From Plantactinospora soyae (GTDB lineage Bacteria; Actinomycetota; Actinomycetes; Mycobacteriales; Micromonosporaceae), in the NCBI RefSeq assembly GCF_014874095.1, contig NZ_JADBEB010000001.1, forward strand, positions 5,766,001-5,830,000: a DNA stretch of 64,000 nucleotides, written 5' to 3'. Each line of letters starts with the position of its first letter. Within the stretch, counting starts at the first letter, position 1. The notes beneath the pieces are model-generated. The model did not search any database. It was not told the origin of the DNA and saw only the letters and a program-made list of their open reading frames with translations. This document shows positions 1-9,266 of the stretch, piece after piece. Both the position numbers and the translations under genes were made by a program.

Positions 1-692
1 GGACGGTCACCGCGATCGTCGGGCCGTCCGGGGGTGGCAAGTCCACGCTGGTGCGGCTGTTGCCCCGGTTCTTCGACCCGACCCACGGTTCGGTCGCGCT
101 GGGCGGGGTCGATCTGCGCGAACTCGGCAGTCGGCAGCTCTACCAGTTGGTCTCCTTCGTCTTCCAGGACGTCCGTCTGCTGCGCGCGTCGGTCCGGGAC
201 AACATCGCGTTGGCGGTACCGCATGCCAACCTCGATGACGTGGTGCGCGCCGCCCGCCTGGCGAACATCCACGATCGGATTCTTGAGCTGCCGCACGGGT
301 ACGAGACGGTGATCGGCGCGGATGTCGGACTCTCGGGTGGCGAGGCACAGCGGGTCGCGATCGCCCGCGCCCTGCTCGCCGACACCCCCGTACTGGTGCT
401 CGACGAGGCGACCGCCTTCGCCGATCCGCAGACCGAACAGGCGGTACGCCGAGCCCTGGCGACGCTGGCGGGCGATCGGACGATCCTGGTCATCGCCCAC
501 CGCCTGGAGACGATCGCCGACGCCGACGTCGTCGCGGTGCTGGAGGACGGGGCGATCGTCGAGCGCGGCCGTCCCGCCGAGTTGCTGGCCCAGGGCGGCA
601 GGTTCGCCGCGCTCTGGCGATCCCACGAATCGGCGATCGCCGACGAGACCGGAACCATTGGTGGCGTACCGCAGGGAGGCGAGCCGCGATGA
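1..692 (+). CDS. ABC exporter subunit, C-terminal nucleotide-binding domain (5' truncated by window edge)
   Basis: This is the last ~229 residues of an ABC transporter; the reading frame is open from base 3 and the membrane domain lies outside the window. Visible in order: Walker A GPSGGGKST (bases 21-47), a Q-loop segment SFVFQDV, signature LSGGEAQR (about base 330), Walker B VLVLDEAT (about 390) and an H-loop IAHR. Its stop overlaps the start of the next gene by 4 bases (ATGA), so the two are translationally coupled and probably form a heterodimeric exporter. The LSGGEAQR variant and the pair arrangement resemble IrtA/IrtB and YbtP/YbtQ transporters, linked to siderophores in other bacteria. 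Substrate cannot be read from this fragment. Confidence 0.9.
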   Translation, partial: TVTAIVGPSGGGKSTLVRLLPRFFDPTHGSVALGGVDLRELGSRQLYQLVSFVFQDVRLLRASVRDNIALAVPHANLDDVVRAARLANIHDRILELPHGYETVIGADVGLSGGEAQRVAIARALLADTPVLVLDEATAFADPQTEQAVRRALATLAGDRTILVIAHRLETIADADVVAVLEDGAIVERGRPAELLAQGGRFAALWRSHESAIADETGTIGGVPQGGEPR

Positions 693-2401
693 TCCGAATG
701 CTGCTGCGCGTGCTGGGACACGAGTACGCCCAGCCGATGCGTCGCACCGTCGCCCTTCTGACGACGACCGCGATGGTCGAGGGCCTGTCCTACGCACTGC
801 TGGTACCGGTGCTGCGGGCGCTGTTCGGGAGCAGACCCGCGGACACCCGGCCCTGGCTGATCGCGTTCGGGGTGGTGGTCGCGCTCTATGCGGTGCTGCG
901 TTACCGCAGTGATCTGTCCGGCTTCCGGGTCGGAACCGTGCTGTTGCGGGGCATGTACCGCCGGCTCGGCCACCACCTGGCCCGACTGCCGATCGGCTGG
1001 TACGACGCCGGTCGGGTCGGGGAGGTGTCCGTCCTGGCCAGCCGTGGCCTGCTACAGGCGATGGGCGTGGCGGCACATCTGCTGGCGCCGTTCATCTCCG
1101 CCGGGGTGACTCCCCTGACGATCGTCGTGGTGATGCTTGCCTTCAACTGGCAGATGGGACTGGCCGCGCTGGTCGCCGTTCCGGTCGTGGCGGCGATCCA
1201 GATCTGGACCGGACGCTCGATGGCCGCGAGCGATGTCGACAGCGCCGAACGCGGTCACGAAGCCACCGGGCGGGTCATCGAGTACCTCCAGGCCCAGCCG
1301 GTGCTGCGGACCGGCGGCCGGACCGTCGAACGCTTCCAGTTGCTGGACGACTCGCTCCAGGAGGTTCAGCGCGCGTCCCGCCGTACCACGATCTCCACCC
1401 TGCCCGGCGCGGTGGGCCTGACGCTCGCGGTGCAGGCGATGTTCACCGTGCTGCTGGCCCTGGGCGCCCACCTCGCGCTCGGCGGGCGGATCGGTGCGGT
1501 CGAGACGTTGACGATCCTGGTACTGGCCGCCCGCTGCGCGGATCCGCTGCTGTCGCTGTCGGACATCGGCGGCAAGCTCCGCGGGGCGCGTGCCGAACTG
1601 GCGCGGCTCGACACGGTGCTGCGTACCGAGCCACTGCCGCAAGCGCCCGAGCCGATCCGGCCGGTACGCCACGACCTGACGTTCGAGTCCGTCGCCTTCC
1701 GGCATGGCGGCCGTACGGTGATCGAGAACCTGTCGTTGTCCGTGCCGGAGGGAGAGCGGCTTGCCGTCGTCGGACCGTCCGGCGCGGGAAAGAGCACGTT
1801 GTTGCAGTTGCTCGCACGGTTCCACGACGTGGACGCGGGCGTGGTACGCGTGGGAGGCGTGGACGTGCGCGCCATCGACACCGAGGTGCTGATGGCGCGG
1901 ATCGCCATCGTCTTCCAGGATGTCTATCTCTTCGACGGCACTATCGAGGAGAACGTGCGGCTCGGTCGTCCGGACGCCGACGAGACCGAGGTGTGGGCGG
2001 CGGCGACCGCTGCCCGGTTGGACGAGGTGATCGAGCGACTGCCCGCCGGATGGGCGTCGAATGTCGGTGAGGGTGGCGCACTGCTGTCCGCTGGTGAACG
2101 CCAGCGTGTCTCGATCGCGCGAGCGCTGCTGAAGAACGCGCCCATCGTGCTGTTGGACGAGGTGACCTCGGCACTGGACCCGGTGAACGAGGCGGCCGTC
2201 CACGAGAGTGTCGAGCGACTGATGGCGGGCCGGACGGTGGTGATGGTGGCGCACCGGCCGCGGACCGTCCGCCGCGCCGACCGCGTCGTCCTGCTGGACG
2301 GCGGCCGGGTGGTGGAGGAGGGCGGCCACGACGAGCTGCTGCGCCGGGGTGGCCGCTACGCCGATTTCTGGCGCACCTCCGCCACCACGGTGGCAGGTTG
2401 A
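689..2401 (+). CDS. ABC transporter, fused permease and ATPase (IrtB/YbtQ-like)
   Basis: 570 residues: an N-terminal type-IV ABC exporter membrane domain (about 1-300, several hydrophobic spans) followed by a nucleotide-binding domain with Walker A GPSGAGKST (about 360), Q-loop IVFQDV, signature LSAGERQR, Walker B IVLLDEVTSALD and H-loop MVAHR. The signature deviates from LSGGQ at the first Gly. The start at 689 overlaps the upstream ABC gene stop, so the two subunits are likely made together and pair as a heterodimer. The family includes siderophore exporters and importers such as IrtAB. No siderophore gene is visible, because the operon begins left of the window. Substrate is therefore open. 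Confidence 0.9.
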   Translation: MIRMLLRVLGHEYAQPMRRTVALLTTTAMVEGLSYALLVPVLRALFGSRPADTRPWLIAFGVVVALYAVLRYRSDLSGFRVGTVLLRGMYRRLGHHLARLPIGWYDAGRVGEVSVLASRGLLQAMGVAAHLLAPFISAGVTPLTIVVVMLAFNWQMGLAALVAVPVVAAIQIWTGRSMAASDVDSAERGHEATGRVIEYLQAQPVLRTGGRTVERFQLLDDSLQEVQRASRRTTISTLPGAVGLTLAVQAMFTVLLALGAHLALGGRIGAVETLTILVLAARCADPLLSLSDIGGKLRGARAELARLDTVLRTEPLPQAPEPIRPVRHDLTFESVAFRHGGRTVIENLSLSVPEGERLAVVGPSGAGKSTLLQLLARFHDVDAGVVRVGGVDVRAIDTEVLMARIAIVFQDVYLFDGTIEENVRLGRPDADETEVWAAATAARLDEVIERLPAGWASNVGEGGALLSAGERQRVSIARALLKNAPIVLLDEVTSALDPVNEAAVHESVERLMAGRTVVMVAHRPRTVRRADRVVLLDGGRVVEEGGHDELLRRGGRYADFWRTSATTVAG

Positions 2402-2475
2402 CGAGTCGGTAGGCGTCGCCACATTCCTGCCGGGCTCGACGCCGGGTCGCCCACCGGCTACGGCTGCTTCCCGGG

Positions 2476-3066
2476 TCAGCTACCGGCCGGTCTCCGGCGG
2501 CGCAGCAGCAGACCTGCGAGGAGGGCGAGCCCGAGTACCGCGGCCGCGATCAGGATCCACCACAGGGCCGGGGACGTTCCGTCGTCGCCGGAGTCGGCCC
2601 CTGCGGCAGGCGACTGTGCCGGCGGCGTCGTGGCGGCCGGGGTCGGTGTCGGGGCGGCCGTCGGCGTGGGCTCGGCGGTGGGGGTGGGCGGCGCGGCCTT
2701 GTTGGTGAAGGTGAAGGTGCCCCGGATCGGGTGGCCGTCGGCGGAGACCGTGCTCCAGGCGACCGTGACGGCGCCGACCGGAAGCGGCTTCACCCTCTGC
2801 GTGATGGTCTTGTCCAGGACCTGCGCGGCGGCGTCGCTGTAGGAGACCTTGTCCGGGCCGGTCACCACGACCGTGGTGCCGGACTTCTTGATCAGTCCGC
2901 TGAAGGTCAGCGTCACCGCGCTCACCGGCTTCGCGACCGTGCTCCGGGCCGCCGGCGAGGTACGGCTCAACTCGGTGTGCGCGCGGGCGGGGCTGGCCGG
3001 CGAGACGGCGACGAGCGTCCCGGCGAGGAGGGCGGCGGCGGCGGAGAACAGGCGGTTCCGGGTCAC
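2476..3066 (-). CDS. CopC/YcnI-neighbour type copper-binding protein, membrane anchored
   Basis: 196 residues. Signal peptide about 1-29 ending in ARA, so the mature protein would begin with His (HTELSRTSP). A CopC beta-barrel domain follows (about 30-125), then a Pro/Thr-rich linker (repeats of PTPTA), a single transmembrane helix (about 168-188) and an Arg-rich cytosolic tail. In CopC proteins the N-terminal His and a later Asp/His pair bind Cu(II); here SADGHPIRG supplies the Asp and His. This fits extracytoplasmic copper binding or delivery. It stands alone, without a CopD gene next to it. Start chosen at the only Met ahead of the signal peptide. Confidence 0.88.
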   Translation of the reverse strand: MTRNRLFSAAAALLAGTLVAVSPASPARAHTELSRTSPAARSTVAKPVSAVTLTFSGLIKKSGTTVVVTGPDKVSYSDAAAQVLDKTITQRVKPLPVGAVTVAWSTVSADGHPIRGTFTFTNKAAPPTPTAEPTPTAAPTPTPAATTPPAQSPAAGADSGDDGTSPALWWILIAAAVLGLALLAGLLLRRRRPAGS

Positions 3067-3158
3067 TGGGTCACGGTAGCGTCCCGCCGTCCCACAGACG
3101 AGAGGGCGCCGATGGCGGCAGAACTCGACCGGGGCGACCGGTTGTTAGGCTTCGGCAG

Positions 3159-3893
3159 GTGATCGGACCGGACGCCTACGTCGAGAACGCCGCCGCGATG
3201 TGGACGGCGGTCGCCGTCGACGCACACCGGGACCAGACCTGTTTCCGCGCGGAGCTGCCCCGAATGACACGGCTGATCCTGCGCGCCCCGATGCCGGCGG
3301 ACGGTGTGTCGCGCCTCCTCGAAACCGCGTCCCCGGACAAGAGCGCGGTCGTGGAGGACGTGTTCGGCGCCGGGCCGCCCGAGTCGTCCGTTCCGATCGC
3401 GCGGGTGCTGCGCATGCCGGTGATGGTGCGCCCCGCGTCGACCGTACCGACCGTCGCCGACCGGGACGTGCGGATCGTACGTGTCGCCGAACCCGACGAG
3501 CTGGCCGTGGCGGAGCGGACCATGGTGGAGGGGTTTCCGCTGCCCGCGTTGCTGCCGTGGCGCAGGGGAGAGGCGCTGCCCGTCGGGGTGCTGGGGGTGC
3601 CGGGCTGGAGCGTCTGGCTGGCGTACCGGCACGGTGAGGCCGCCGCCGCCGCGTACACCTATGACGATGGGCGGGTGGTGGGCCTCTACTGGCTGGCCAC
3701 GTCGCCGGAACACCGGTCGGCCGGGCTCGGCCGAGCGCTGCTGACCCGGGCGGTCCGGGCCCGTCCCGACCGGCCGTTCACGCTGGTGTCGACGGACGCG
3801 GGGCGACCGCTGTACGAGTCCCTGGGGTTCCGCACGGTGGCGACGACCGTCTGGCACCTGCGGTCGCCCGCCCGGACGGTCGGCCCGGAGTAG
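3159..3893 (+). CDS. GNAT-family N-acetyltransferase
   Basis: 244 residues with a GTG start. The C-terminal half carries the GNAT fold: a beta-strand and acetyl-CoA loop around LATSPEHRSAGLGRALLTRAV (a Q/RxxGxG/A-type pyrophosphate loop, here RSAGLG), followed by the ending YESLGFRTV typical of GNATs. The first ~100 residues are a less conserved domain, as in two-domain GNATs. Substrate is unknown. The gene is divergent from the CopC gene with 92 bases between starts, and a single-gene unit is likely because the next gene is 190 bases away. Confidence 0.82.
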   Translation: MIGPDAYVENAAAMWTAVAVDAHRDQTCFRAELPRMTRLILRAPMPADGVSRLLETASPDKSAVVEDVFGAGPPESSVPIARVLRMPVMVRPASTVPTVADRDVRIVRVAEPDELAVAERTMVEGFPLPALLPWRRGEALPVGVLGVPGWSVWLAYRHGEAAAAAYTYDDGRVVGLYWLATSPEHRSAGLGRALLTRAVRARPDRPFTLVSTDAGRPLYESLGFRTVATTVWHLRSPARTVGPE

Positions 3894-4083
3894 GCCGGCC
3901 CGGCCAGGAGTAGGCCGGCTGGGCCCGTGGGTCCGTACACGACGTCGTATCCAGCCGACAGAGGGGATGAACGGGCAGAGTCCGGACACCGGTGCTGTCC
4001 GCCCGGCCCCGTACCGGTGCGAACCGCCACTGATCGTGCCACCGGCGTGAAACGGCCGGCCCGACCTCCGTAGCCTTGTAGCG

Positions 4084-5313
4084 GTGACATCTGTGCGGGA
4101 ACGGATCAGGGCGGTTCTCGCCGGCGCGGCGGACTACGAATCCGGGCTGGACGCGCTGACCGTCACACCGTCGGCCGAGGTCGACCCGGAACTCGTCGCC
4201 GCGCTGCGCGAGGCGTACGCGAGGCTGTGCAGGGGCGGGTGGCAGCCGGCCGAGTTGCACCGGGTGGTCGCCCGGCGGGGCCAGCCACAGCAGGCCGCCC
4301 TGGTGACCGACGCGATCGCCGCACACCTGCGGCAGTTTCCCCGGGCCACGGTCGACGAGCGCTGGCTGGCACAGGCGGAGACGCTCGGCGTACAGGTCTG
4401 GTGGGCCAGCGACGCGACCTACCTCGACGAGGTCGCCACCCGCTGGCGGCTCGACCGGGTGGCCGTACTCGATCTGGTGTTGGGTCTGCTCGCCGTCCTG
4501 GCCACGCTGCCGCGGATCGAGGTGCTCGTCCCGCCGCCGGGGACCGCCGCGCCGGTCGACCGCCCGGGCGCCGCCGGGTCGTCCCGGATCGACACCCGGC
4601 TGCTGGACCGGGTACGCGCCCTGCTGGCCAAGGCGGAGTCGACCAGCTTCCCGGCCGAGGCGGAGGCGTACACGGCCAAGGCCCAGGAACTCGTCACCCG
4701 GCACAGCCTGGACGTGGCGTTGCTGGTCGCCCGGAGCGGCGACACGGCGCGGGTGGTGCCGTTCGCGCGCCGGATCGGCGTGGACCACGCGTACGAGGGG
4801 GAGAAGGCCTCCCTGCTGGACGCCGTCGCCGGGGCCAACCGCTGCCACACGGTCTGGTCACCGGAGTTCGGGTTCAGCACCGTCTTCGGCTTCGACGCCG
4901 ACCTCGACGCGGTCGACCTGATCTACACCTCCCTGTTGGTGCAGGCCCACCGGGCGATGGCGCGGACCGAGCCGCCGGGCGGCAAGGCCGGTCGGGCCCG
5001 GTTGAAGTCGTTCCGGCAGTCCTTCCTGGTGGCGTTCGCGGTACGGATCGGCGAACGGCTGACCGGCGCCGCCCAGGCCGCCGTGGCGGACGCCACCGGT
5101 ACGGGGAACGGGAACGGGGTGACCGATCCGGCCGGCCTGCTGCCGGTGCTCGCCTCCCGGGACGAGCAGGTCCGGGAGACGATGCAGCGGGTGTTCCCGC
5201 GTACGGTCCGGGCCCGGGGCAGCCGGGTGGACAGCCGCGAGGGTTGGGACTCCGGCCGGGAGGCCGCCGACCACGCCGCCCTGCCCGGCCGCGACACCGC
5301 GTCCCGGGGGTAG
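4084..5313 (+). CDS. DUF2786-domain protein of unknown function
   Basis: 409 residues, no signal peptide or membrane span. The middle contains the DUF2786 signature: LLDRVRALLAKAESTSFP followed by EAEAYTAKAQELVTRHSLD (about residues 174-215), a helical module found in actinobacterial and phage proteins. The C-terminal region after it (about 215-330) carries a conserved-looking segment around HTVWSPEFGFSTVFGF. The biochemical role of the family is not established. GTG start at 4084, immediately after a 190-base gap that contains a 13-base direct repeat GGAGTAGGCCGGC (about 3888 and 3908). Confidence 0.8.
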   Translation: MTSVRERIRAVLAGAADYESGLDALTVTPSAEVDPELVAALREAYARLCRGGWQPAELHRVVARRGQPQQAALVTDAIAAHLRQFPRATVDERWLAQAETLGVQVWWASDATYLDEVATRWRLDRVAVLDLVLGLLAVLATLPRIEVLVPPPGTAAPVDRPGAAGSSRIDTRLLDRVRALLAKAESTSFPAEAEAYTAKAQELVTRHSLDVALLVARSGDTARVVPFARRIGVDHAYEGEKASLLDAVAGANRCHTVWSPEFGFSTVFGFDADLDAVDLIYTSLLVQAHRAMARTEPPGGKAGRARLKSFRQSFLVAFAVRIGERLTGAAQAAVADATGTGNGNGVTDPAGLLPVLASRDEQVRETMQRVFPRTVRARGSRVDSREGWDSGREAADHAALPGRDTASRG

Positions 5314-5349
5314 CGCCGCAGTCCAGTCCGGTGGCATCCGGCGTCCCCA

Positions 5350-5453
5350 CCCGCTACTCCTGCCCGCAGGGAGTGCGTCCGCGCCCGCTACCCCGGCCTG
5401 GGGGGACGTGCGCCCGCGTTCGCTACCCCTGCGCCGCGGGGACGCGCGCGCCG
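5350..5453. repeat. Degenerate ~35-bp tandem repeat, three copies
   Basis: Three successive segments (5350-5383, 5384-5418, 5419-5453) share the pattern CGCTACYCC...GC...GGGG/GGGA...GCG...CCGCG. The third copy contains the last codons and stop of the convergent ATPase gene, so the first two look like decayed duplications of that gene's 3' end. Confidence 0.5.
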
Positions 5454-6208
5454 ATCTCGGCCTCGCTCACCCGGGTCGGTTCGAGTACCCGGTGCAGGAA
5501 CTCGCGGGTGCGGGCCTCGCGCGGCGAGCCGAGCAGCTCCTCGGGCGGGCCGGACTCGATGACCATCCCGCCGTCCATGAAGACCACCCGCGACGCGACC
5601 TCGCGGGCGAAGCTCATCTCGTGGGTGACGACCAGCATGGTCATGCCCTCCGCGGCGAGTGAGCGCATCACCGCCAGCACCTCGCCGACCAGCTCCGGGT
5701 CGAGCGCACTGGTCGGCTCGTCGAAGAGCATGAGTCGGGGGTCCATCGCCAGCGCACGGGCGATCGCCACCCGCTGCTGCTGGCCGCCGGAGAGCTGCGC
5801 GGGGTAGGCGTCGGCCTTCTCGGCCAGGCCCACCCGCTGGAGGTTCTCCGCCGCGATCCGCTCCGCCTCGGCCCGGGACCGGCCGAGCACCCGACGCTGG
5901 GCGATGGTCAGGTTCTCCCGTACCCGCAGGTGGCCGAAGAGGTTGAACTGCTGGAAGACCATGCCGATCCGCCGCCGTACGGCATCGATGTCGCAGTCCG
6001 GGTCGGTGACCTCCACGCCGTCGACGTGCACCGATCCGCTGGACGGCTCCTCGAGCAGGTTGACGCAGCGCAGCAGGGTGGACTTGCCCGACCCGGAGGG
6101 CCCGATCACGCAGACGACCTCACCGGTCTCCACCGACAGGTCGATACCGCGCAGCACCTCCAGTTTGCCGAAGGACTTACGCAGGTCACGGATCTCGATC
6201 GCGGGCAC
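5423..6208 (-). CDS. Amino-acid ABC transporter ATP-binding protein (GluA/GlnQ family)
   Basis: 261 residues. Complete ABC ATPase of the polar-amino-acid uptake family: Walker [10 protein letters not shown] (about 36-44), Q-loop VFQQFNLF, signature LSGGQQQR, Walker [15 protein letters not shown], and H-loop VTHEMSF. The FQQFNLFxH segment and DPELVGEVL are characteristic of GlnQ/GluA-type proteins. It energises import of an amino acid, most likely glutamate or a related polar one, with the permease and lipoprotein encoded directly upstream. It is the last gene of a three-gene minus-strand operon, with 6 bases between it and the permease gene. Confidence 0.93.
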   Translation of the reverse strand: MPAIEIRDLRKSFGKLEVLRGIDLSVETGEVVCVIGPSGSGKSTLLRCVNLLEEPSSGSVHVDGVEVTDPDCDIDAVRRRIGMVFQQFNLFGHLRVRENLTIAQRRVLGRSRAEAERIAAENLQRVGLAEKADAYPAQLSGGQQQRVAIARALAMDPRLMLFDEPTSALDPELVGEVLAVMRSLAAEGMTMLVVTHEMSFAREVASRVVFMDGGMVIESGPPEELLGSPREARTREFLHRVLEPTRVSEAEIGARVPAAQG

Positions 6209-6214
6209 CGCCGG

Positions 6215-7078
6215 TCACCTCTCCTTCGCGGCCCGGCGTTCGAGCCACCGGACCAGTTGTGACAGCGGCAGCGTTATCGCCAGGTAGAGCAGGCCGGCGA
6301 CCACGAGTGGGGTCGGGTTGACCCGGGTGTTGAGGGCGTCGCCGGCGAACTTCGTCAGCTCGATGGTGCTCACGGTCACGCCCAGCACGTAGGCCAGCGA
6401 GGTGTCCTTGGTGAGCAGGATTATCTCGTTGGTCAGCGGCGGGATGACGATCCGGAACGCCTGCGGCAGCACGATCGAGACCATCGCGCGGGCGTGCGAC
6501 ATGCCGAGCGTCCGGGCCGCCTCCAGCTGTCCCTTCGGTACGGCCTGGATCCCGGCCCGGATCGTCTCGGCCATGTACGCGGCGGCGGTCGCGCCGAGGC
6601 CGACGGTGACCGCGCCGTACACCCCGCCGGGGATCTCCCGGTCGGGGAAGGCGAGCGGGACGCCGTAGCCGACCATGAAGAGCACCAGCAGGGAGGGCAG
6701 CCCTCGGAAGAGTTCGATGTAGCCGGTCGCGAACCAGCGGTACGGCCCGACGGACGACAGTCGCATCAGGGCCAGTACCAGCCCGAGCGCCAACCCGAAG
6801 GCGAACGCCAGCAGCGTGTAGACGATGGTGTTGCGCAGCGCGACCGTGATCGCCTCGGGGAACATGCCCCCGGCGATGTCCAGTCGGAAGAACGAGTCGG
6901 CGAGGCGGCCCCAGTCGGCCGACCCCACCACACCGAGCAGCACGAGGGCGAAGACCAGGTAGCCGGCCAGTCGCCACAACCGTTGTCGCTGCCGGCGGCC
7001 CAGCCGTCGCCGAGGAGGTGGCGGGACCGGGGCCGGTCGGATCTCGGCCCCGGTCGTCAGCGTCTTCGGATCTGCCAT
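6215..7078 (-). CDS. Amino-acid ABC transporter permease (GluC/HisM family)
   Basis: 287 residues from the Met at 7078 (a longer frame to 7108 exists but overlaps a better-spaced leader). An N-terminal cytosolic extension rich in Pro/Arg precedes a hydrophobic span (LAGYLVFALVLLGVVG), then the HisMQ domain with about five transmembrane segments. The EAA loop that docks the ATPase is EAARTLGMSHARAMVSIVLPQA (about 190-210), the standard signature. A single fused-in-one permease would act as homodimer, in line with one permease gene in the operon. Sits between the ATPase gene and the binding-protein gene. Confidence 0.92.
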   Translation of the reverse strand: MADPKTLTTGAEIRPAPVPPPPRRRLGRRQRQRLWRLAGYLVFALVLLGVVGSADWGRLADSFFRLDIAGGMFPEAITVALRNTIVYTLLAFAFGLALGLVLALMRLSSVGPYRWFATGYIELFRGLPSLLVLFMVGYGVPLAFPDREIPGGVYGAVTVGLGATAAAYMAETIRAGIQAVPKGQLEAARTLGMSHARAMVSIVLPQAFRIVIPPLTNEIILLTKDTSLAYVLGVTVSTIELTKFAGDALNTRVNPTPLVVAGLLYLAITLPLSQLVRWLERRAAKER

Positions 7079-7135
7079 GCCTCCCCCAGGTCGCGCGGCG
7101 GGAAGCACCGCGCGATGTCGTCACGCCAGATCCGG

Positions 7136-7966
7136 TCAGACGGTCGGCTTGGCGCCGATCCACTTTTCGTAGATCTTGTCATAGCCGCCGTCGGCCCGTG
7201 CCTCCGCGAGTGCCTGGTTGATCGTCTCCAGCAGCTTCGGGTCGCCGCCCTTCTTGACCGCGAGGCCGTACTGCTCGCCCGTGTCGAAGCCGCCAGCGAC
7301 GACCGCCTTGCCGGGGCTGGCCTCGATGTACTCGTTCCAGACCGGCAGGTCGCCGACGGCCGCCTCGATCTGCCCGGTGACCAGGGCCTGCTGCACGGCG
7401 GCCAGATCCTTGTAGGAGACCACCTCGACCTTGAGACCCTGCTGCTGGACCTGCTGCTTGACGTAGTCCTCGCCGGTGGTGGCGCCCTGCACGCCGAGCC
7501 GCTTGCCGGCCAGGTCCGCGAGCGCCCGGTACGTCTTGCCGACCGGCACCACGAGCGCCTGGGTGGCGTCGAAGTACGGCGCGCTGAAGTCCAGCACCTC
7601 CTTGCGGGCATCGGTGATGGTCATCCCGGCGGCGGCCACGTCGCACTTGCCGGAGTTGAGGTCCGCACCGGACTTGATGCCCTCGAACGGGGTGTCGACG
7701 ATCTCCTGTGTCACGCCGAGCTTTCTTGCGGCGAGGTCGACGATGTCGACGTCGAACCCGACCACCTTGCCACTGTCGTCCTTGGACTGGAACGGCGAGT
7801 ACGGCAGGTGGGTGCAGGTGGTCAACACACCGGCCCGGACCAGTTTCACACCGTCGGCGGTGGTGCCGCCGGTGTCCTCCTTCGCACAGCCGACCAGACC
7901 GGTGACTGCCAGCACCGTACCCATGGCCAGCGCCGTACCACCCCGGGCACCTCGAAGCTTTGCCAT
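7136..7966 (-). CDS. Amino-acid-binding lipoprotein of ABC importer
   Basis: 276 residues from the ATG at 7966, which has a GGGGAGGA ribosome-binding site 6-13 bases upstream; the longer frame to 8026 lacks one. Lipobox LVGC at about 29-32 anchors the mature protein to the membrane. The rest is a type-II periplasmic-binding fold of the polar-amino-acid family (SBP_bac_3): GFDVDIVDLAARKLG, GKCDVAAAGMTITDAR, DFSAPYFDATQALVV. First gene of the importer operon; the 57-base gap to the permease holds no terminator. Ligand is probably glutamate/glutamine or another polar amino acid, by family only. Confidence 0.92.
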   Translation of the reverse strand: MAKLRGARGGTALAMGTVLAVTGLVGCAKEDTGGTTADGVKLVRAGVLTTCTHLPYSPFQSKDDSGKVVGFDVDIVDLAARKLGVTQEIVDTPFEGIKSGADLNSGKCDVAAAGMTITDARKEVLDFSAPYFDATQALVVPVGKTYRALADLAGKRLGVQGATTGEDYVKQQVQQQGLKVEVVSYKDLAAVQQALVTGQIEAAVGDLPVWNEYIEASPGKAVVAGGFDTGEQYGLAVKKGGDPKLLETINQALAEARADGGYDKIYEKWIGAKPTV

Positions 7967-8139
7967 CCGCGCATCCTCCCCAGCCGAGCAATACGTACGT
8001 TCCCCATAGGTTAAGCCATGATTCACTCCGCCGGACCGCGCGCCGGAGTCGCGGAAGATGCCCTGGTGGAAGGCGTTACGGCCGGGTCAGGGCCGGCGCG
8101 ACGAGGCGGCGTTGCGGATGGGATGCGCGGGCGTACCAC

Positions 8140-8240
8140 CGCGTTTTAAATTATTAGTAAGGTTTACGAACAGAACGTGTTACGGTCACCTCCATCGATG
8201 CGTGGCCGGCCATCGGCCCGATGTATCTCAGGAGGGAGTG
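8140..8240 (+). promoter_or_regulatory. AT-rich promoter region and RBS of the GH19 chitinase gene
   Basis: An abrupt AT-rich block (TTTTAAATTATTAGTAAGG, 8144-8162) stands out in >70% GC surroundings and includes the imperfect palindrome GTAAGGTTTAC (8157-8167). GGAGGGA at 8231-8237 is the ribosome-binding site and decides the ATG at 8246. Such short AT-rich operator/promoter blocks are common ahead of secreted hydrolase genes; the cognate regulator is not identifiable. Confidence 0.5.
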
Positions 8241-8245
8241 ACCTC

Positions 8246-9139
8246 ATGTCGAGACTGCGCGCCCTGGCGGCGCTCGCGGCACTGGTTGTCGCCGTTGGAC
8301 TCGTGGCGATCATCCCGGGAACCCCGGCATCGGCGGCGGCCTGCACGGCGTCGTGGCAGGCCTCGACGGTCTACTGGGGAGGTGACCAGGCCTCCCGCGG
8401 CGGGCGTAACTACCAGGCGAAGTGGTGGACCCAGGGCGAGGCGCCCCCGGGCAGCACCGGCGTCTGGCAGGACCTCGGTGCCTGCGGCGGCGGCACCACG
8501 CCGCCACCGACCAACCCCGGCGGCTTCGTGGTCAGCGAGGCGCAGTTCAACCAGATGTTCCCGGGCCGCAATTCCTTCTACACGTACTCCGGCCTCGTCG
8601 CCGCCCTCGGCGCCTACCCGGCGTTCGCCAGGACCGGCAGTGTCACGGTCCAGCGCCAGGAGGCGGCGGCGTTCCTGGCCAACACGTACCACGAGACCGG
8701 CGGGCTGGTCCACATCGTGGAGCAGAACACCGCGAACTACCCGCACTACTGCGATCCCGGCCAGCCCTACGGCTGCCCCGCCGGGCAGTCCGCCTACTAC
8801 GGGCGCGGGCCGATCCAGCTCAGCTGGAACTTCAACTACAACGCGGCCGGGAACGCCCTCGGGCTGCCCCTGCTGACCAACCCCTGGCTCGTCCAGAACG
8901 ATGCCTCGGTGGCCTGGAAGACCGCCATCTGGTACTGGATGACCCAGAACGGGCCGGGCACCATGACCGCGCACAACGCGATGGTCACCGGCGCCGGATT
9001 CGGGCAGACCATCCGCAGCATCAACGGCTCGATCGAGTGCAACGGTGGGAATCCCGCCCAGGTGCAGAGTCGCGTCACCAGGTACCAGCAGTTCGTGGGC
9101 ATCCTCGGTGTGCCGGCCGGAGCCAACCTGAGCTGCTGA
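8246..9139 (+). CDS. Secreted chitinase, CBM5/12 plus GH19
   Basis: 297 residues. Signal peptide 1-~30 (ends ASAA), then a chitin-binding CBM5/12 module (about 31-80) with WQASTVYWGGD and YQAKWWTQGEAPP aromatic motifs, a short Pro/Thr linker, and a GH19 domain to the end. GH19 inverting enzymes hydrolyse chitin with two Glu: here Glu150 in YHETGGL and Glu159 in IVEQN. The YYGRGPIQLSWNFNY segment is the family hallmark. Cys pairs in the catalytic domain fit an extracellular enzyme. Resembles the bacterial ChiC type. Monocistronic, closed by a strong hairpin. Confidence 0.95.
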   Translation: MSRLRALAALAALVVAVGLVAIIPGTPASAAACTASWQASTVYWGGDQASRGGRNYQAKWWTQGEAPPGSTGVWQDLGACGGGTTPPPTNPGGFVVSEAQFNQMFPGRNSFYTYSGLVAALGAYPAFARTGSVTVQRQEAAAFLANTYHETGGLVHIVEQNTANYPHYCDPGQPYGCPAGQSAYYGRGPIQLSWNFNYNAAGNALGLPLLTNPWLVQNDASVAWKTAIWYWMTQNGPGTMTAHNAMVTGAGFGQTIRSINGSIECNGGNPAQVQSRVTRYQQFVGILGVPAGANLSC

Positions 9140-9206
9140 CCCACGCCCCGGGCTCCGGCATCCGTCGCCGCGACGATGCGGGCGGCCAGGGCCCGACATG
9201 CGCGAC

Positions 9207-9241
9207 CGGCCCCGCGACCGTCTCCACCGGTCGCGGGGCCG
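9207..9241 (+). terminator. Hairpin terminator after chitinase
   Basis: Perfect 14-bp arms (CGGCCCCGCGACCG and its complement) with a 7-base loop, 68 bases after the chitinase stop. It also faces the metalloprotease remnant on the other strand and could work in both directions. Confidence 0.75.
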
Positions 9242-9266
9242 CTGGCGTGGGGGCGAGCGGTCTCGC

